Of a stretch of DNA of 64,000 nucleotides, positions 38,898 to 52,546 are shown one piece after another (positions within the stretch are counted from its first letter, which is position 1; every line of letters starts with the position of its first letter). The DNA is from Hyphomicrobiales bacterium. GTDB taxonomy: Bacteria > Pseudomonadota > Alphaproteobacteria > Rhizobiales > Rhizobiaceae. The notes below the pieces were generated by a model, which saw only the letters and a list, made by a program, of their open reading frames with translations, was not told where the DNA came from and did no database searches. The translations under genes were made by a program, and so were the position numbers. The stretch spans positions 54,991 to 118,990 of the forward strand of contig UBXV01000036.1 of NCBI GenBank assembly GCA_900469625.1. Reading direction: 5' to 3'.

Positions 38898-39944
38898 TCA
38901 GCAGGCGGCGATGAAGCGGTCAACGTCGTCCGCCTTCGTGGCAAAGCTGGTGACCAGACGGTAGAGGCCCTCGTCGGCTGCAAGGCTTCCGGCCAGATCG
39001 TGCGGAACCGGCCAGTCGTAGAAGACGCCGCCTTGCTCGCGCAATTTCGCCGCCACGTCGTTCTTCAGGATGACGAAGACCTCGTTGGCATCGACGGGCC
39101 AGCCGAGGCGGCTCGTGCGAGACGCGGCGATGCCGTCGGCAAGGCGCCGGGCCATGGCGTTCGAATGGCGGGCGAGGTCGAGCCAGAGATCGCCCTCAAG
39201 ATAAGCGTTGAACTGGGCGGAGACGAAGCGCGATTTCGAGAACAGTTGTGCCGCGCGTTTGCGCAGGAAGTGCATCTCATGCGCCTTGGAGAGATCGAAC
39301 AGGATGAGCGCCTCGGCGCACCAGCAGCCATTCTTCGTGCCGCCGAAGGAGACGAGATCGACGCCGCGCTTCCAGGTCATCTCGGCGGGGGTGGCCCCAA
39401 GGCTGGTGAGCGCATTGGCAAAGCGGGCGCCATCCATGTGCAGCGGCAGCTTGTGCGCCTTGGCGACGGCCGCGATCGCCTCGATCTCGTCGAGTGAGTA
39501 GACGGTGCCGCTTTCTGTCGCCTGTGTCAGCGTCACCGCCATCGGCTGGCCGCCATGGACATTGTCGAGCGGGTAGCGGCGAATTTCCGTTTCCAGACGC
39601 GCCGCATCCATCTTGCCGTGTTTGCCATCGACGGGCTTCAGCCGCGCGCCATGACTGAAGAATTCCGGTGCGCCGCATTCGTCGGCGATCACATGGGCCT
39701 CGCGGTGGCAGAATGCCACGCCGCCGGCGCGGTTGGAGCTTGCAAGCGCCAGCGAGTTGGCAGCGGTTCCAGTGCCGACGAAGAAGACCGCGACATCGTG
39801 TTCGAAGACCTCCGAAAGCTTCTTCTCCACCTTCCGGTCGAGCTCGCTGGTGCCGTAGGCCGACGCATAGCCATCGGCATGGGTCACGAGGCTCTGGGCG
39901 ATGGTCGGGTGGGCACCGGCCCAGTTATCAGAGGAAAAAATCAT
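38898..39944 (-). CDS. ltaE: Low-specificity L-threonine aldolase
   Basis: Pyridoxal-phosphate enzyme splitting threonine to glycine and acetaldehyde. 348 residues from ATG 39944 (MIFSSDNWAGAHPTIAQSL); a GTG at 39947 fits the AGGA spacing better and cannot be excluded. The cofactor lysine lies in DLVSFGGTKNGCWCAEALI at about 208, with HMDGARFANAL upstream. Member of the beta-eliminating-lyase family. A minus-strand TATAAT at 40089-40084 with a poor -35 could be its promoter. Confidence 0.92.
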   Translation of the reverse strand: MIFSSDNWAGAHPTIAQSLVTHADGYASAYGTSELDRKVEKKLSEVFEHDVAVFFVGTGTAANSLALASSNRAGGVAFCHREAHVIADECGAPEFFSHGARLKPVDGKHGKMDAARLETEIRRYPLDNVHGGQPMAVTLTQATESGTVYSLDEIEAIAAVAKAHKLPLHMDGARFANALTSLGATPAEMTWKRGVDLVSFGGTKNGCWCAEALILFDLSKAHEMHFLRKRAAQLFSKSRFVSAQFNAYLEGDLWLDLARHSNAMARRLADGIAASRTSRLGWPVDANEVFVILKNDVAAKLREQGGVFYDWPVPHDLAGSLAADEGLYRLVTSFATKADDVDRFIAAC

Positions 39945-40345
39945 CACATGTCGTCCTGTTTTGCGGTCGTATGGGCGACCATAGCCCAGTTGCCGGGCGG
40001 ATCAATCACGGTGCCGGGTTCGGAGGCCAACAGGATACCAGTTTGAAACCAAAAGGAAGAAAAAGCCGGTTTGTCGTAATTAAATTATAAAACCGCGAAA
40101 TTTCCGGCAATGTTCGGTAAAATCTCTTCCAATAAATGCTCATATGCCCCTTGCGGAGGGGGGCGGTTTCTGGCATAGAGCGCATGAAATAGGACAGTCT
40201 TGCTGTCCTATTTCGGTCTAGGGACCGGAACAATCGCCGCAACTGCCCAAAAAATCGGCAATCGGCGTGTGGCGCAGGGGGATCCGCCGGATTTCATCCG
40301 GTTGTTATCGCCTGCCATCAGGATGGTCACTGACATCACTGCCTG
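39945..40345. other. Gene-free region between threonine aldolase and gltB leader
   Basis: About 400 bases without a credible gene. It holds AT-rich sequence at 40070-40095 with a minus-strand TATAAT, a perfect 12-bp inverted repeat at 40186-40214, and a CCGGAT-TTC-ATCCGG hairpin near 40287-40301. Promoters for both flanking genes should lie here. Confidence 0.6.
40186..40214. repeat. Perfect 12-bp inverted repeat upstream of gltB
   Basis: GAAATAGGACAG-TCTTG-CTGTCCTATTTC. No U tract follows on either strand, so it looks more like an operator or leader hairpin than a terminator. Confidence 0.6.
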
Positions 40346-40393
40346 ATGATGCCGTGCATTATTTGCGACCTGATCAGGATCATGAGACGATGA
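40346..40393 (+). CDS. Possible leader mini-ORF 1 before gltB
   Basis: 15 codons starting with a double ATG and encoding [15 protein letters not shown]. Its TGA overlaps the ATG of the second mini-ORF as ATGA. No clear ribosome site. Supported only by the chained arrangement. Confidence 0.3.
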   Translation: MMPCIICDLIRIMRR

Positions 40394-40490
40394 ATGCCCC
40401 GGCTTTGCGGCATGCGAATGCATGCGACGAAGAGCCATGCGCGGGCGCAGGGATGCCCGGTACGTGCCGGGTTCAACAGGAGGGAAGACG

Positions 40491-40494
<4 letters not shown>
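40390..40494 (+). CDS. Possible leader mini-ORF 2 coupled to gltB
   Basis: 34 codons ([20 protein letters not shown]...) with three Cys. An AGGA lies about 10 bases upstream of its ATG. Its TGA overlaps the gltB ATG as ATGA, so ribosomes finishing here could restart on gltB. Confidence 0.35.
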
Positions 40495-45215
<4,721 letters not shown>

Positions 45216-45319
45216 AGGCCCCGGTGAAAAGGGCTCCCGGTTCCGAAAAGGGTTCGGGGGTTCATCACGCGCGCTTTTCAAAGGCGCCTGTTCAGACGCA
45301 TAGCTATCAGGATGATACG

Positions 45320-46777
45320 ATGGGTAAGGTAACTGGTTTTCTCGAGATCGACCGGCAAGTGGCAAAGTACCAGCCGGCGTCCGACCGCATCCGCCATTTC
45401 CGCGAATTCACCATTCCGATGTCGGAACCGGAAGTGCAGAAGCAGGCAGCGCGCTGCATGGACTGCGGCATTCCCTACTGCCATGGGCCGACCGGGTGTC
45501 CGGTCCACAACCAGATCCCCGACTGGAACGATCTGGTCTACAACGGCAACTGGGAAGAGGCGATCCGCAACCTGCATTCGACCAACAACTTCCCGGAGTT
45601 TACCGGCCGCGTCTGCCCCGCGCCTTGCGAGGAGGCCTGCACGCTGAACCTCGAGGATGCGCCGGTCGCGATCAAGACCGTCGAGCAGGCGATCGCCGAC
45701 AAGGCCTATGAGATGGGCTACATCGTACCGCAGCCGGCCGTCACCAAGACCGGCAAGAAGGTCGCGGTCATCGGTTCGGGCCCGGCCGGCATGGCGGCTG
45801 CACAGCAGATGGCGCGCGCCGGCCACGAAGTTCATCTCTATGAGCGCGAGAGCAAGCCTGGTGGGTTGCTGCGCTACGGCATTCCCGACTTCAAGATGGA
45901 GAAGAACTTCATCGATCGCCGCGTCGAACAGATGAAGGGCGAAGGCGTCACCTTCCATTGCGGCGTCAACATCGGGGTCGATCTTCCGGTCGAGCAACTG
46001 ATCGAGGGCCATGACGCCGTTCTTTATTGCGGCGGATCCGAGACGCCGCGCAATGCCGGTATCCCGGGCGTCGAATTCGCCGGCGTACATGATGCCATGC
46101 CGTATCTCGTCCAGCAGAACCGCCGCGTCGGCCGCGAGAACATCGACAGCACTGGCTGGCCGTCGGCGCCGATCCTTGCCGGTGGCAAGCACATCGTCGT
46201 CGTCGGCGGTGGTGACACCGCATCCGACTGCGTCGGCACTGCGTTCCGCCAGGGCGCCGTCAAGGTGACGCAGCTCGACATCCGCCCGCAGCCGCCGGAA
46301 AAGGAAGACAAGCTCGCCGTCTGGCCGTTCTGGGCGACGAAGATGCGCACCTCCTCCAGCCAGGCCGAGGGTGCCATCCGCGAGTTCCAGGTCGCTACCC
46401 TGGAGTTCGTTGGCGACGAGGACGGGAACCTCGTCGGCGTCAAGTGCTGCCAGGTGGACGATCGCCGCAAGCCGATCGCCGGCACGGAGTTCATCATCAA
46501 GGCCGATCTCGCCTTCATCGCCATCGGCTTCAGTGGACCGTTCACCGACAGCGTGCTGAAGGATCTCGGCGACAAGCTGACGCTCAACACCGACCGCCGC
46601 GGCTCGACCAACGTCGTTGCCAACGACCGTGACTACAAGACCTCGGTCGACAAGCTCTGGACGGCCGGTGACGTGCGCCGCGGCCAATCGCTCGTCGTCT
46701 GGGCCATCCGCGAGGGCCGCCAGGCCGCCCGTGCCATCGACGAGGCGTTGATGGGATCGTCGATCCTGCCGCGCTGA
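45320..46777 (+). CDS. gltD: Glutamate synthase, small subunit
   Basis: Supplies electrons from NADPH to GltB through FAD and iron-sulfur clusters. 485 residues from ATG 45320 with AGGA 8 bases upstream. The N-terminal cluster cysteines lie in CMDCGIPYCHGPTGCPVHNQIP and CPAPCEEACTL. The FAD site is VAVIGSGPAGMAAAQQMARAG and the NADP site VVVGGGDTASDC. Follows gltB in the same operon. Confidence 0.96.
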   Translation: MGKVTGFLEIDRQVAKYQPASDRIRHFREFTIPMSEPEVQKQAARCMDCGIPYCHGPTGCPVHNQIPDWNDLVYNGNWEEAIRNLHSTNNFPEFTGRVCPAPCEEACTLNLEDAPVAIKTVEQAIADKAYEMGYIVPQPAVTKTGKKVAVIGSGPAGMAAAQQMARAGHEVHLYERESKPGGLLRYGIPDFKMEKNFIDRRVEQMKGEGVTFHCGVNIGVDLPVEQLIEGHDAVLYCGGSETPRNAGIPGVEFAGVHDAMPYLVQQNRRVGRENIDSTGWPSAPILAGGKHIVVVGGGDTASDCVGTAFRQGAVKVTQLDIRPQPPEKEDKLAVWPFWATKMRTSSSQAEGAIREFQVATLEFVGDEDGNLVGVKCCQVDDRRKPIAGTEFIIKADLAFIAIGFSGPFTDSVLKDLGDKLTLNTDRRGSTNVVANDRDYKTSVDKLWTAGDVRRGQSLVVWAIREGRQAARAIDEALMGSSILPR

Positions 46778-46796
46778 AGGCATAACTCCCAAGCAT

Positions 46797-46830
46797 GAAA
46801 GGGCTCCGCCGGTGACGGCAGAGCCCTTTC
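46797..46830. terminator. Terminator between convergent gltD and SGNH gene
   Basis: GAAAGGGCTC ... GAGCCCTTTC, 10-bp perfect stem with a 14-base loop, 19 bases after gltD. The T-rich part lies within the stem on both strands, so it may serve both directions. Confidence 0.65.
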
Positions 46831-46914
46831 GCGTTCAAGGCAGTTGGTGAAAGGCTGTGTGGTTAGTTCGCCCAGGTTGTAGCGGCCGATCGCCAGCGGC
46901 CGTTCGATCGAAGG

Positions 46915-48174
46915 TTAGTTCCGGATGACCGGATTGCTGATGACCGTGCCAGGCTTGGCCAGGCGGAAATCATCGACACGGCCGGCAGGCGCTGCGGCCA
47001 CATCGCCCCGGTCGACCAATCGGTCGCGCGGACTCTTGCCGGTGCCCTTGTTGGGGGCGGCGTCGCCGAGAAGGCTTGAAGCACCGTCCAGATCCGGGTC
47101 GGTCAGGCCGATCGGCTGGGTCTTGACGATGTCTTCGTTGGCAAGCGGCGCGGTCACCACCAGATCCTTCAGCCCATCGGCGCCGGGCACGTCCTTGTCG
47201 GTCGCCGCAGCATCCCCAAGCAGTCGGCGAATGTCCTTTTCCACATAGAAGGCGAGCTTGCGCTTGCCGGCCTTGGTCAGGTTGACGCCGTCGGCGCCAC
47301 GCAGGCGAACCTGCTGGCCGTTGATGTCGGAACCCGTCAGCACGAATTTGCCGGCCTCGTCGACGAAGCCATCCCAGATATCGACGAACTGACCGCCGAC
47401 CTTTTCGACTTCCTCGCGATAGATGCCGTTGAAGGTCACCATGTCGGCGGTCATCGCGGCCGACTGGAACGGTGGCATGCCGACCCAGAGAACCGGTAGC
47501 TTTTCCTTGTGCGCCAGTTCCGCCAACGCATGGACGCGCTTGCGATACTCCTCGTTCCAGAGGTCGCTGCGGTATTTTTCCTTGGTGCTGCCGATCTGCA
47601 TCTGCTGGCGGTCATTGGCGCCGAGGCTGATGATGATGACCGATGGCTTGGTCTCGTCGACATAGCTCGGCAGCGTTGCCGGCCAGTTGAAATAGTCTTC
47701 GCGCACGAGGCCCGACGAGCCGTTTGCGCGGGTCTCGATGGTGATCCCGGGCGTCATCTCGAAGGCGGTCTTCAGGCCGTCGCCGATGCTGCCGGCCATG
47801 AAGTCACCGACGACGAGGACCTTCTTGGCATCGGGCGCTTTTTCCACCGGCTGCGGCACCGGCGCGGCATCGGCGATCACCGGCTTTGCCCTCTGCTGGC
47901 CCGGAGCCTTCTGGCGTTGCGGGTTCTGGCTCTGGCGCGCGCGCCGTGGCCGCGGCTGTTCGGGAAATTCGTAGCGTTCGTCGATGACGCGGCGTTCACG
48001 CGTGAGCCCGCCGAACAGCATTTGGAACAGATTGCGTCGCTGCACCCGCTCCTGCGCTTCGGCGAAGCTCGCGGCAAAGCCGACAAACAGCATCGCGGCC
48101 GCGGCGATGATCATCGTCGCGACCTTGAAGGGTCTTGTCTTGGCTGCCATCGGGGCCCTGGTTTTCGCTTGCAT
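46915..48174 (-). CDS. Exported SGNH-hydrolase-like protein (DUF459)
   Basis: 419 residues. The N-terminal hydrophobic segment at about 18-40 (VATMIIAAAAMLFVGFAASFAEA) fits a signal peptide. A basic, Pro/Gln-rich linker (65-115) leads to an SGNH-type alpha/beta domain: KKVLVVGDFMAGSIGDGL (block I, Asp and Ser), SLGANDRQQM (block III) and GVNLTKAGKRKLAFYVEKDI (block V, with Thr-Lys-Ala in place of the usual Asp-x-x-His). The altered block V suggests reduced or different hydrolase activity. Related proteins are annotated DUF459 and presumed cell-wall or polysaccharide acting. Convergent with gltD. Confidence 0.82.
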   Translation of the reverse strand: MQAKTRAPMAAKTRPFKVATMIIAAAAMLFVGFAASFAEAQERVQRRNLFQMLFGGLTRERRVIDERYEFPEQPRPRRARQSQNPQRQKAPGQQRAKPVIADAAPVPQPVEKAPDAKKVLVVGDFMAGSIGDGLKTAFEMTPGITIETRANGSSGLVREDYFNWPATLPSYVDETKPSVIIISLGANDRQQMQIGSTKEKYRSDLWNEEYRKRVHALAELAHKEKLPVLWVGMPPFQSAAMTADMVTFNGIYREEVEKVGGQFVDIWDGFVDEAGKFVLTGSDINGQQVRLRGADGVNLTKAGKRKLAFYVEKDIRRLLGDAAATDKDVPGADGLKDLVVTAPLANEDIVKTQPIGLTDPDLDGASSLLGDAAPNKGTGKSPRDRLVDRGDVAAAPAGRVDDFRLAKPGTVISNPVIRN

Positions 48175-48235
48175 GTCTGATCATCCAACGAACGGACGGC
48201 GGCATCAAGGCCGCCGTCACGTATTGGGCGTCGCG

Positions 48236-49456
48236 TCAGTTGCGCAGAGCACGCAGCAGATGCTGCGTCGGCTGCCCGTCCGGCGCAAGGCCGTTCTGCG
48301 ACTGGAATGCCTGGATCGCAGCCTTGGAGCCGGATCCGAAATTGCCGTCAACCTCGCCGCTGTAGTAGCCGAGTTCCTTCAGGCGGTTCTGCAGCTCGAA
48401 CTTCTCGCTAATGTCGAGCGAGCCGTCCGGGCGCGGCCAGCGTTGCTGCATGCCAGCGTAACCGGCGATCTGGTCGGCAAGAAGGCCGACGCCGAGCGCG
48501 TAGCTATCGGAGGCGTTGTAGCGCTTGATGACGAAGAAGTTCTTGGTCATCAGGAAGCCGGGGCCGTTGCCGCCGCTCGGCATCTTCAACTCGGCGCGCG
48601 AGTTGCCGTTGCGGAAGCCCTTGCCGTTCGGACGCAGGAAACCGAGTGCGGCCCATTGCGCGAGCGTCTTCGTCTGCCCTGAATATTTTGCCGCGTTGGC
48701 CGGCGGTGCCACCTCGTAGCCCCAGGTTTCGCCCGGCTGCCAGCCGTTCTTCTTCAAGAGGTTGGCGGCGGTGGCCAGCGCATCGGGAACCGAATTCCAG
48801 ATATCGCGATGGCCGTTGCCATCCGCGTCGACGGCGTAGAGCAGATAACTGGTCGGGATGAACTGCGTGTGTCCCATGGCGCCGGCCCAGGAGCCAGTCA
48901 GTTCGCGCGGGGTGATGTCGCCGCTCTGCAGGATCTTGAGTGCGGCGATCAACTGGGTCTTGGCGAATTTCGCGCGCTTGGGATCGGCATAGGCAAGCGT
49001 TGCCAGTGCCCGCGGCACATAGTGCAGGCGGTCATCCTTTTCGAGCACGGCGCCGTAGTTCGATTCCATCGACCAGATCGCCAAGAGAATGGTCTTGTCG
49101 ACGCCGTAGTGCTTCTCGATCGCGTTCAGCGTGCGGGCGTGTTTTGCGGCCATCTCCTGGCCGACACGCTTGGTGTAGGGATTGACGCGGGAATCGATGT
49201 ACTCCCAGATCTTGTGCTTGAATTCGGGCTGGAAGTTGGCCTTTTCGAGCACGGTCTGATCCGGCGTCTTCACGCCGGAAAAAGCCTTGCGATAGGTCGC
49301 CTGGCTGATGCCGCTCTTTGCGGCAGTGGCGTAAAAGTTGTTGATCCAGCTCTGGAATCCGGCATCGGCGCGCGCGGGGGAGGTGCCGAGCGCGACGGCG
49401 GATAGGACGAAGGCGGCTGCGATATGACGGAAAAACGTCCTGCGGTTTCTGATCAT
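48236..49456 (-). CDS. Lytic murein transglycosylase, MltB type
   Basis: 406 residues from ATG 49456 with a signal peptide (HIAAAFVLSAVALGTSPARA). The SLT_2 domain has the catalytic Glu131 in AIWSMESNYGAVLE and the GSWAGAMGHTQFIPTSYL motif. A C-terminal peptidoglycan-binding_1 domain (LQNRLKELGYYSGEVDGNFGSGSKAAIQAFQSQNGL) follows. Cleaves peptidoglycan to anhydromuropeptides in the periplasm. 61 bases downstream of its stop lies the start of the DUF459 gene on the same strand. Confidence 0.93.
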   Translation of the reverse strand: MIRNRRTFFRHIAAAFVLSAVALGTSPARADAGFQSWINNFYATAAKSGISQATYRKAFSGVKTPDQTVLEKANFQPEFKHKIWEYIDSRVNPYTKRVGQEMAAKHARTLNAIEKHYGVDKTILLAIWSMESNYGAVLEKDDRLHYVPRALATLAYADPKRAKFAKTQLIAALKILQSGDITPRELTGSWAGAMGHTQFIPTSYLLYAVDADGNGHRDIWNSVPDALATAANLLKKNGWQPGETWGYEVAPPANAAKYSGQTKTLAQWAALGFLRPNGKGFRNGNSRAELKMPSGGNGPGFLMTKNFFVIKRYNASDSYALGVGLLADQIAGYAGMQQRWPRPDGSLDISEKFELQNRLKELGYYSGEVDGNFGSGSKAAIQAFQSQNGLAPDGQPTQHLLRALRN

Positions 49457-49850
49457 CAGCTGTCGGTTCCGTTTCTCTGCGGAGCCTCGGCCGTCATAGC
49501 CGGGACATCTCCGCATGGTGGCAGTCTGGAGCCAGCCTCAGCGGTTCGCAGACCGCCGGCGGCTCCCGTTTTCGGATCCGGCCGCAGTCGATGCAGCGCC
49601 GGATCAGGACGAATCTACAGAAACGTGGTCAACAAACCCTTTACCATGAAAAGGCCAATGCGTCTTGCGGGGAAGAAAATGCGGATAGGATGCAGAATCG
49701 CATTTTCGTGGTCCCGGTTCAGCCTGCGTTCACATCGTTGCGTAGAGATTGCCGCCGCACTGCAAAGCGCTGACGATTCCTTAAATTGATTTTGATTTAA
49801 GGATTTTTACAGCAACATTCAGGATTGAAATCCCATTGAAGGAGATACCG
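49457..49850. other. Divergent regulatory region between lytic transglycosylase and galU
   Basis: 394 bases without a credible gene. Contains an inverted repeat GAAAATGCG/CGCATTTTC with 15-base spacing (49675-49707) and an AT-rich dyad at 49778-49803 close to the galU start. Promoters of both genes should lie here. Confidence 0.6.
49778..49803 (+). promoter_or_regulatory. AT-rich dyad in the galU leader
   Basis: TCCTTAAAT-TGATTTTG-ATTTAAGGA, 9-bp perfect arms, followed by TTTTTAC. Either an operator or a weak leader terminator 47 bases before the galU ATG. Confidence 0.45.
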
Positions 49851-50738
49851 ATGACCGACAAGCGTAAAGTCCGCAAAGCCGTGTTCCCGGTCGCTGGTCT
49901 GGGTACGCGTTTCCTGCCGGCGACCAAGGCTGTGCCGAAGGAAATGCTGACGGTGGTGGACAAGCCGGTCATTCAATATGTCGTCGACGAAGCGATGGAA
50001 GCTGGAATCGAGCATCTGATCTTCGTCACCGGTCGCAGCAAGGCCGTGATCGAGGACTATTTCGACATCCAGGTCGAGCTCGACCAGACGCTGCGCGAGC
50101 GCAACAAGAAGATCGAGATCGAGCTGCTCGACAATATTCTGCCGAAGGCCGGCACGACGAGCTTCACCCGTCAGCAGGCGCCGCTCGGCCTTGGCCATGC
50201 TGTCTGGTGCGCCCGCGAACTGGTCGGCAACGAGCCGTTCGCGCTGCTCTTGCCCGACATGATCATGAAGGGCGAGAAGGGCTGCCTGAAGGGCATGGTC
50301 GAGCTCTATGAACAGAGCGGCGGCAATGTCATCGCGGTCGAGGAATGCGCCCCGGACCAGGCCCACAAGTACGGTATCGTCGGTGTCGGCGACAAGGTCG
50401 GCGACGGCTTCAAGATCACCAAGATGGTCGAAAAGCCGGCACCGGGAACAGCGCCGTCGAACTTCTTCATCAACGGCCGCTACATCCTGCAGCCGGAAAT
50501 CTTCCCGATCCTCGAAAAGCAGGAACGCGGCGCCGGCAACGAAATCCAGCTGACCGACGGGATGCTGAAGCTGTCGGAGAACCAGCAGTTTGCCGCCTAC
50601 CACTTCCGCGGCGAGACCTATGACTGCGGCGCCAAGGATGGCTTCATCCTCGCCAACGTCGCTTTCGCGCTCGAACGCGGCGATATCCGCCCGACCGTCG
50701 AGGGGCCGCTGAAGGCGCTGCTCGGCAGCCTGAAGTAA
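49851..50738 (+). CDS. galU: UTP-glucose-1-phosphate uridylyltransferase
   Basis: Makes UDP-glucose from UTP and glucose-1-phosphate for exopolysaccharide, LPS and cyclic glucan. 295 residues, as in rhizobial ExoN/GalU, from ATG 49851 with AAGGAG 8 bases upstream; a TTG at 49836 is less likely. The nucleotide-binding segment is [20 protein letters not shown] and the sugar loop [18 protein letters not shown]. The C-terminal [15 protein letters not shown] motif is intact. Stands alone between two dyads and a structured downstream region. Could also be named exoN. Confidence 0.93.
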   Translation: MTDKRKVRKAVFPVAGLGTRFLPATKAVPKEMLTVVDKPVIQYVVDEAMEAGIEHLIFVTGRSKAVIEDYFDIQVELDQTLRERNKKIEIELLDNILPKAGTTSFTRQQAPLGLGHAVWCARELVGNEPFALLLPDMIMKGEKGCLKGMVELYEQSGGNVIAVEECAPDQAHKYGIVGVGDKVGDGFKITKMVEKPAPGTAPSNFFINGRYILQPEIFPILEKQERGAGNEIQLTDGMLKLSENQQFAAYHFRGETYDCGAKDGFILANVAFALERGDIRPTVEGPLKALLGSLK

Positions 50739-50767
50739 TTTCCGGCAGACGTTGAGACGCCTGACAA

Positions 50768-50963
50768 AATCAGTCCCAAGGATTGGGAAGGTCGGGCGCA
50801 AGTCTCTGGACTGAAGGGTCTTTTGACCTGACGGACATCAGTTCGCTGGATTCCGGCACTAGGCCGGAATGAGGGAACACTGAACGAGCTGCTGATTACG
50901 CGGCCGTTTCTAACGGTTGGCATCATGCTCAAGGCCGCGCTCCCCAGGGACGCGGCCTTTTGA
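50768..50963 (+). ncRNA. Structured RNA candidate downstream of galU
   Basis: Hairpins CCCAA-GGA-TTGGG (50775-50787), GGTC-TTTT-GACC (50817-50828) and ATTCCGGC-ACTAG-GCCGGAAT (50850-50870). Long-range pairs CAGTTCG/CGAGCTG (50839-50845 with 50885-50891) and AATCAG/CTGATT (50768-50773 with 50892-50897) are contiguous on the 3' side. It ends at the terminator 50931-50959. Could be an independent ncRNA (6S-like or novel) or a structured galU 3' UTR. Confidence 0.45.
50931..50963 (+). terminator. Rho-independent terminator 190 bases after galU
   Basis: AAGGCCGCG ... CGCGGCCTT with an inner TCCC/GGGA stem, followed by TTGATTGTT. Only the rightward direction has a U tract. Confidence 0.75.
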
Positions 50964-51016
50964 TTGTTCGCTCGAAATGCAATTCGAGTCCGCTGGAATG
51001 TGGAGGGGTCTTGGCC

Positions 51017-52441
51017 TCAGCGCCTCAGCGTCAGCCCGACTCCGACGCGGGTGATGTCGGTGGGGTCGCCGACGTCGCGCGTGGTGCGTTCGTAACTGAC
51101 GTCGCCCGTCAGCGCGAGGTAGCGGTTGACGTCGTAGGTCAGGCCGGCGCCGGTGCGCCAGGTCGTCTCGTCGGATGAGCGGCTGTCCGACGGATACTTG
51201 CGGATGGTCAGGGTGTTGGACAACCGCGCGACGAGATCGGAGCGCATCTCGTGGGTGATGATGTTGATCAGCGTGTAATCGATCGAACCGGAATCGCCCG
51301 CCGTCGTCGACGGGTTGAGCCCGGTCGTGAGCCCGAAGAGCACATCGGTGCCGCGCTGCGGCGACCAGTTGATACGGCCGTCGACGGACAGGCCGCTGAC
51401 GTCGCTCAAGCGATCGTCCTCGAACCGGTATGTCTCGTAGCCAAGGGCCATCTCGCCGTTGAGCTTTTCGCCGAGGTCGACCTCCAGGCCGCCGCGTGTC
51501 GCGTAGCTCTGGTAGGAGCGTTCGAAACCGAGCGTGTCCTTTCGAAGGTCGTAGGTCGATTGTCCGACCGATGCCTCGATGAACGGGATCAGCGCCGGCG
51601 ACAGCTCGTAGCCGATGCGTCCCGTCAGCGTGCCGCTGTTGCGGTTGCGGTCCTCGACTGAGAGCGTCGTGCCGTTTTCGAGCTCGACGTCGCCATAGGT
51701 GCGCCGTTCGAAATCGAGACCGACCGAGCCGCGGATGAGGCCGAAGTCACGCGCGATCGCGGCACCCAGCCGGTAGGTGTTGACGCCCGATTGGGTCTTG
51801 GCATTGGAGATCGCGTTCGGATCGTCGGCGTCCTCGCGCTCGAAGCTGTAGCCCGCCCGCAGGCGCGCCACCGTCTCATCCCAGAGATCGAGGCGCAGTT
51901 CCGCGTCGATGTCGGCGCGCGGTTCTTCCTCGCCCTCGCCGGAAACATTGTTCTGTATCACGCCGGCGCCGGTGACTGTCAGCTCGTGCCGCGACCAGTC
52001 CGATGTCAGCGTGCCGCGGATGCCGGTTTCCAGATAGCCGCGGTTCTGCTTGGTATCGCCATCCTTGCGCCATTCGTGGTTCAGCGTCTCGCTGATTTCG
52101 GGCCGGAGCGTGAAGGTGCCGATGCGCACACCGATCGCGCGATTATCGTCGGGATCGATGCGCGTGCGCAATCCGTCGATTGTCGGTTCGCGGCGGTTGA
52201 GGCGAATGAGATCCTCATCGGAGGCTGCTGACAGGTCGTCGGCGTTGACCGCACCGGTTGTCTGCGGATCGGCGATTGCCGGGGCAGCGGAGGTGGGGGC
52301 AGTGACAACAACGCCTGGGGTGGTCGCGGTCTGGGCCTTGGCCGCAAGCGGGGCGGCCAACGTGGTGCCGGCCAACAGCAACGCCGTCAGCGTAAAACGC
52401 CTCGCGTCCTGTCCCGTCGAGCGTAAGTGGTCTGGCACCAT
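51017..52441 (-). CDS. Outer-membrane beta-barrel protein
   Basis: 474 residues with a signal peptide (FTLTALLLAGTTLAAPLAAKAQ, about 16-37). A Pro/Ala/Thr-rich stretch follows, then a long series of alternating amphipathic strands ending RVGVGLTLRR. The C-terminal strand and repeated Arg/Asp/Tyr/Gly strand pattern fit the rhizobial outer-membrane beta-barrel (OMP_b-brl_2-like) family. The region at about 65-95 has RLNRREPTIDGLRTRIDPDDN. No enzymatic motif. Function unknown; possibly polysaccharide or porin related. Its coding strand faces galU. Confidence 0.82.
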   Translation of the reverse strand: MVPDHLRSTGQDARRFTLTALLLAGTTLAAPLAAKAQTATTPGVVVTAPTSAAPAIADPQTTGAVNADDLSAASDEDLIRLNRREPTIDGLRTRIDPDDNRAIGVRIGTFTLRPEISETLNHEWRKDGDTKQNRGYLETGIRGTLTSDWSRHELTVTGAGVIQNNVSGEGEEEPRADIDAELRLDLWDETVARLRAGYSFEREDADDPNAISNAKTQSGVNTYRLGAAIARDFGLIRGSVGLDFERRTYGDVELENGTTLSVEDRNRNSGTLTGRIGYELSPALIPFIEASVGQSTYDLRKDTLGFERSYQSYATRGGLEVDLGEKLNGEMALGYETYRFEDDRLSDVSGLSVDGRINWSPQRGTDVLFGLTTGLNPSTTAGDSGSIDYTLINIITHEMRSDLVARLSNTLTIRKYPSDSRSSDETTWRTGAGLTYDVNRYLALTGDVSYERTTRDVGDPTDITRVGVGLTLRR

Positions 52442-52546
52442 CTGCCGTTTGTCCGCAAGCCTGATTGCAATCCTTTCGCAATCGTAAAGCCGCGTGGTTA
52501 ACCAATCGTTTCCAAACGGAAATTTGGTGTCGTCGGCAGGGTGCGA

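Noticed and set aside
52488..52510. GGTTAACC near the outer-membrane gene as a CtrA site
   Set aside because: Only a short half-site; no full TTAA-N7-TTAA pattern, so too weak to list.
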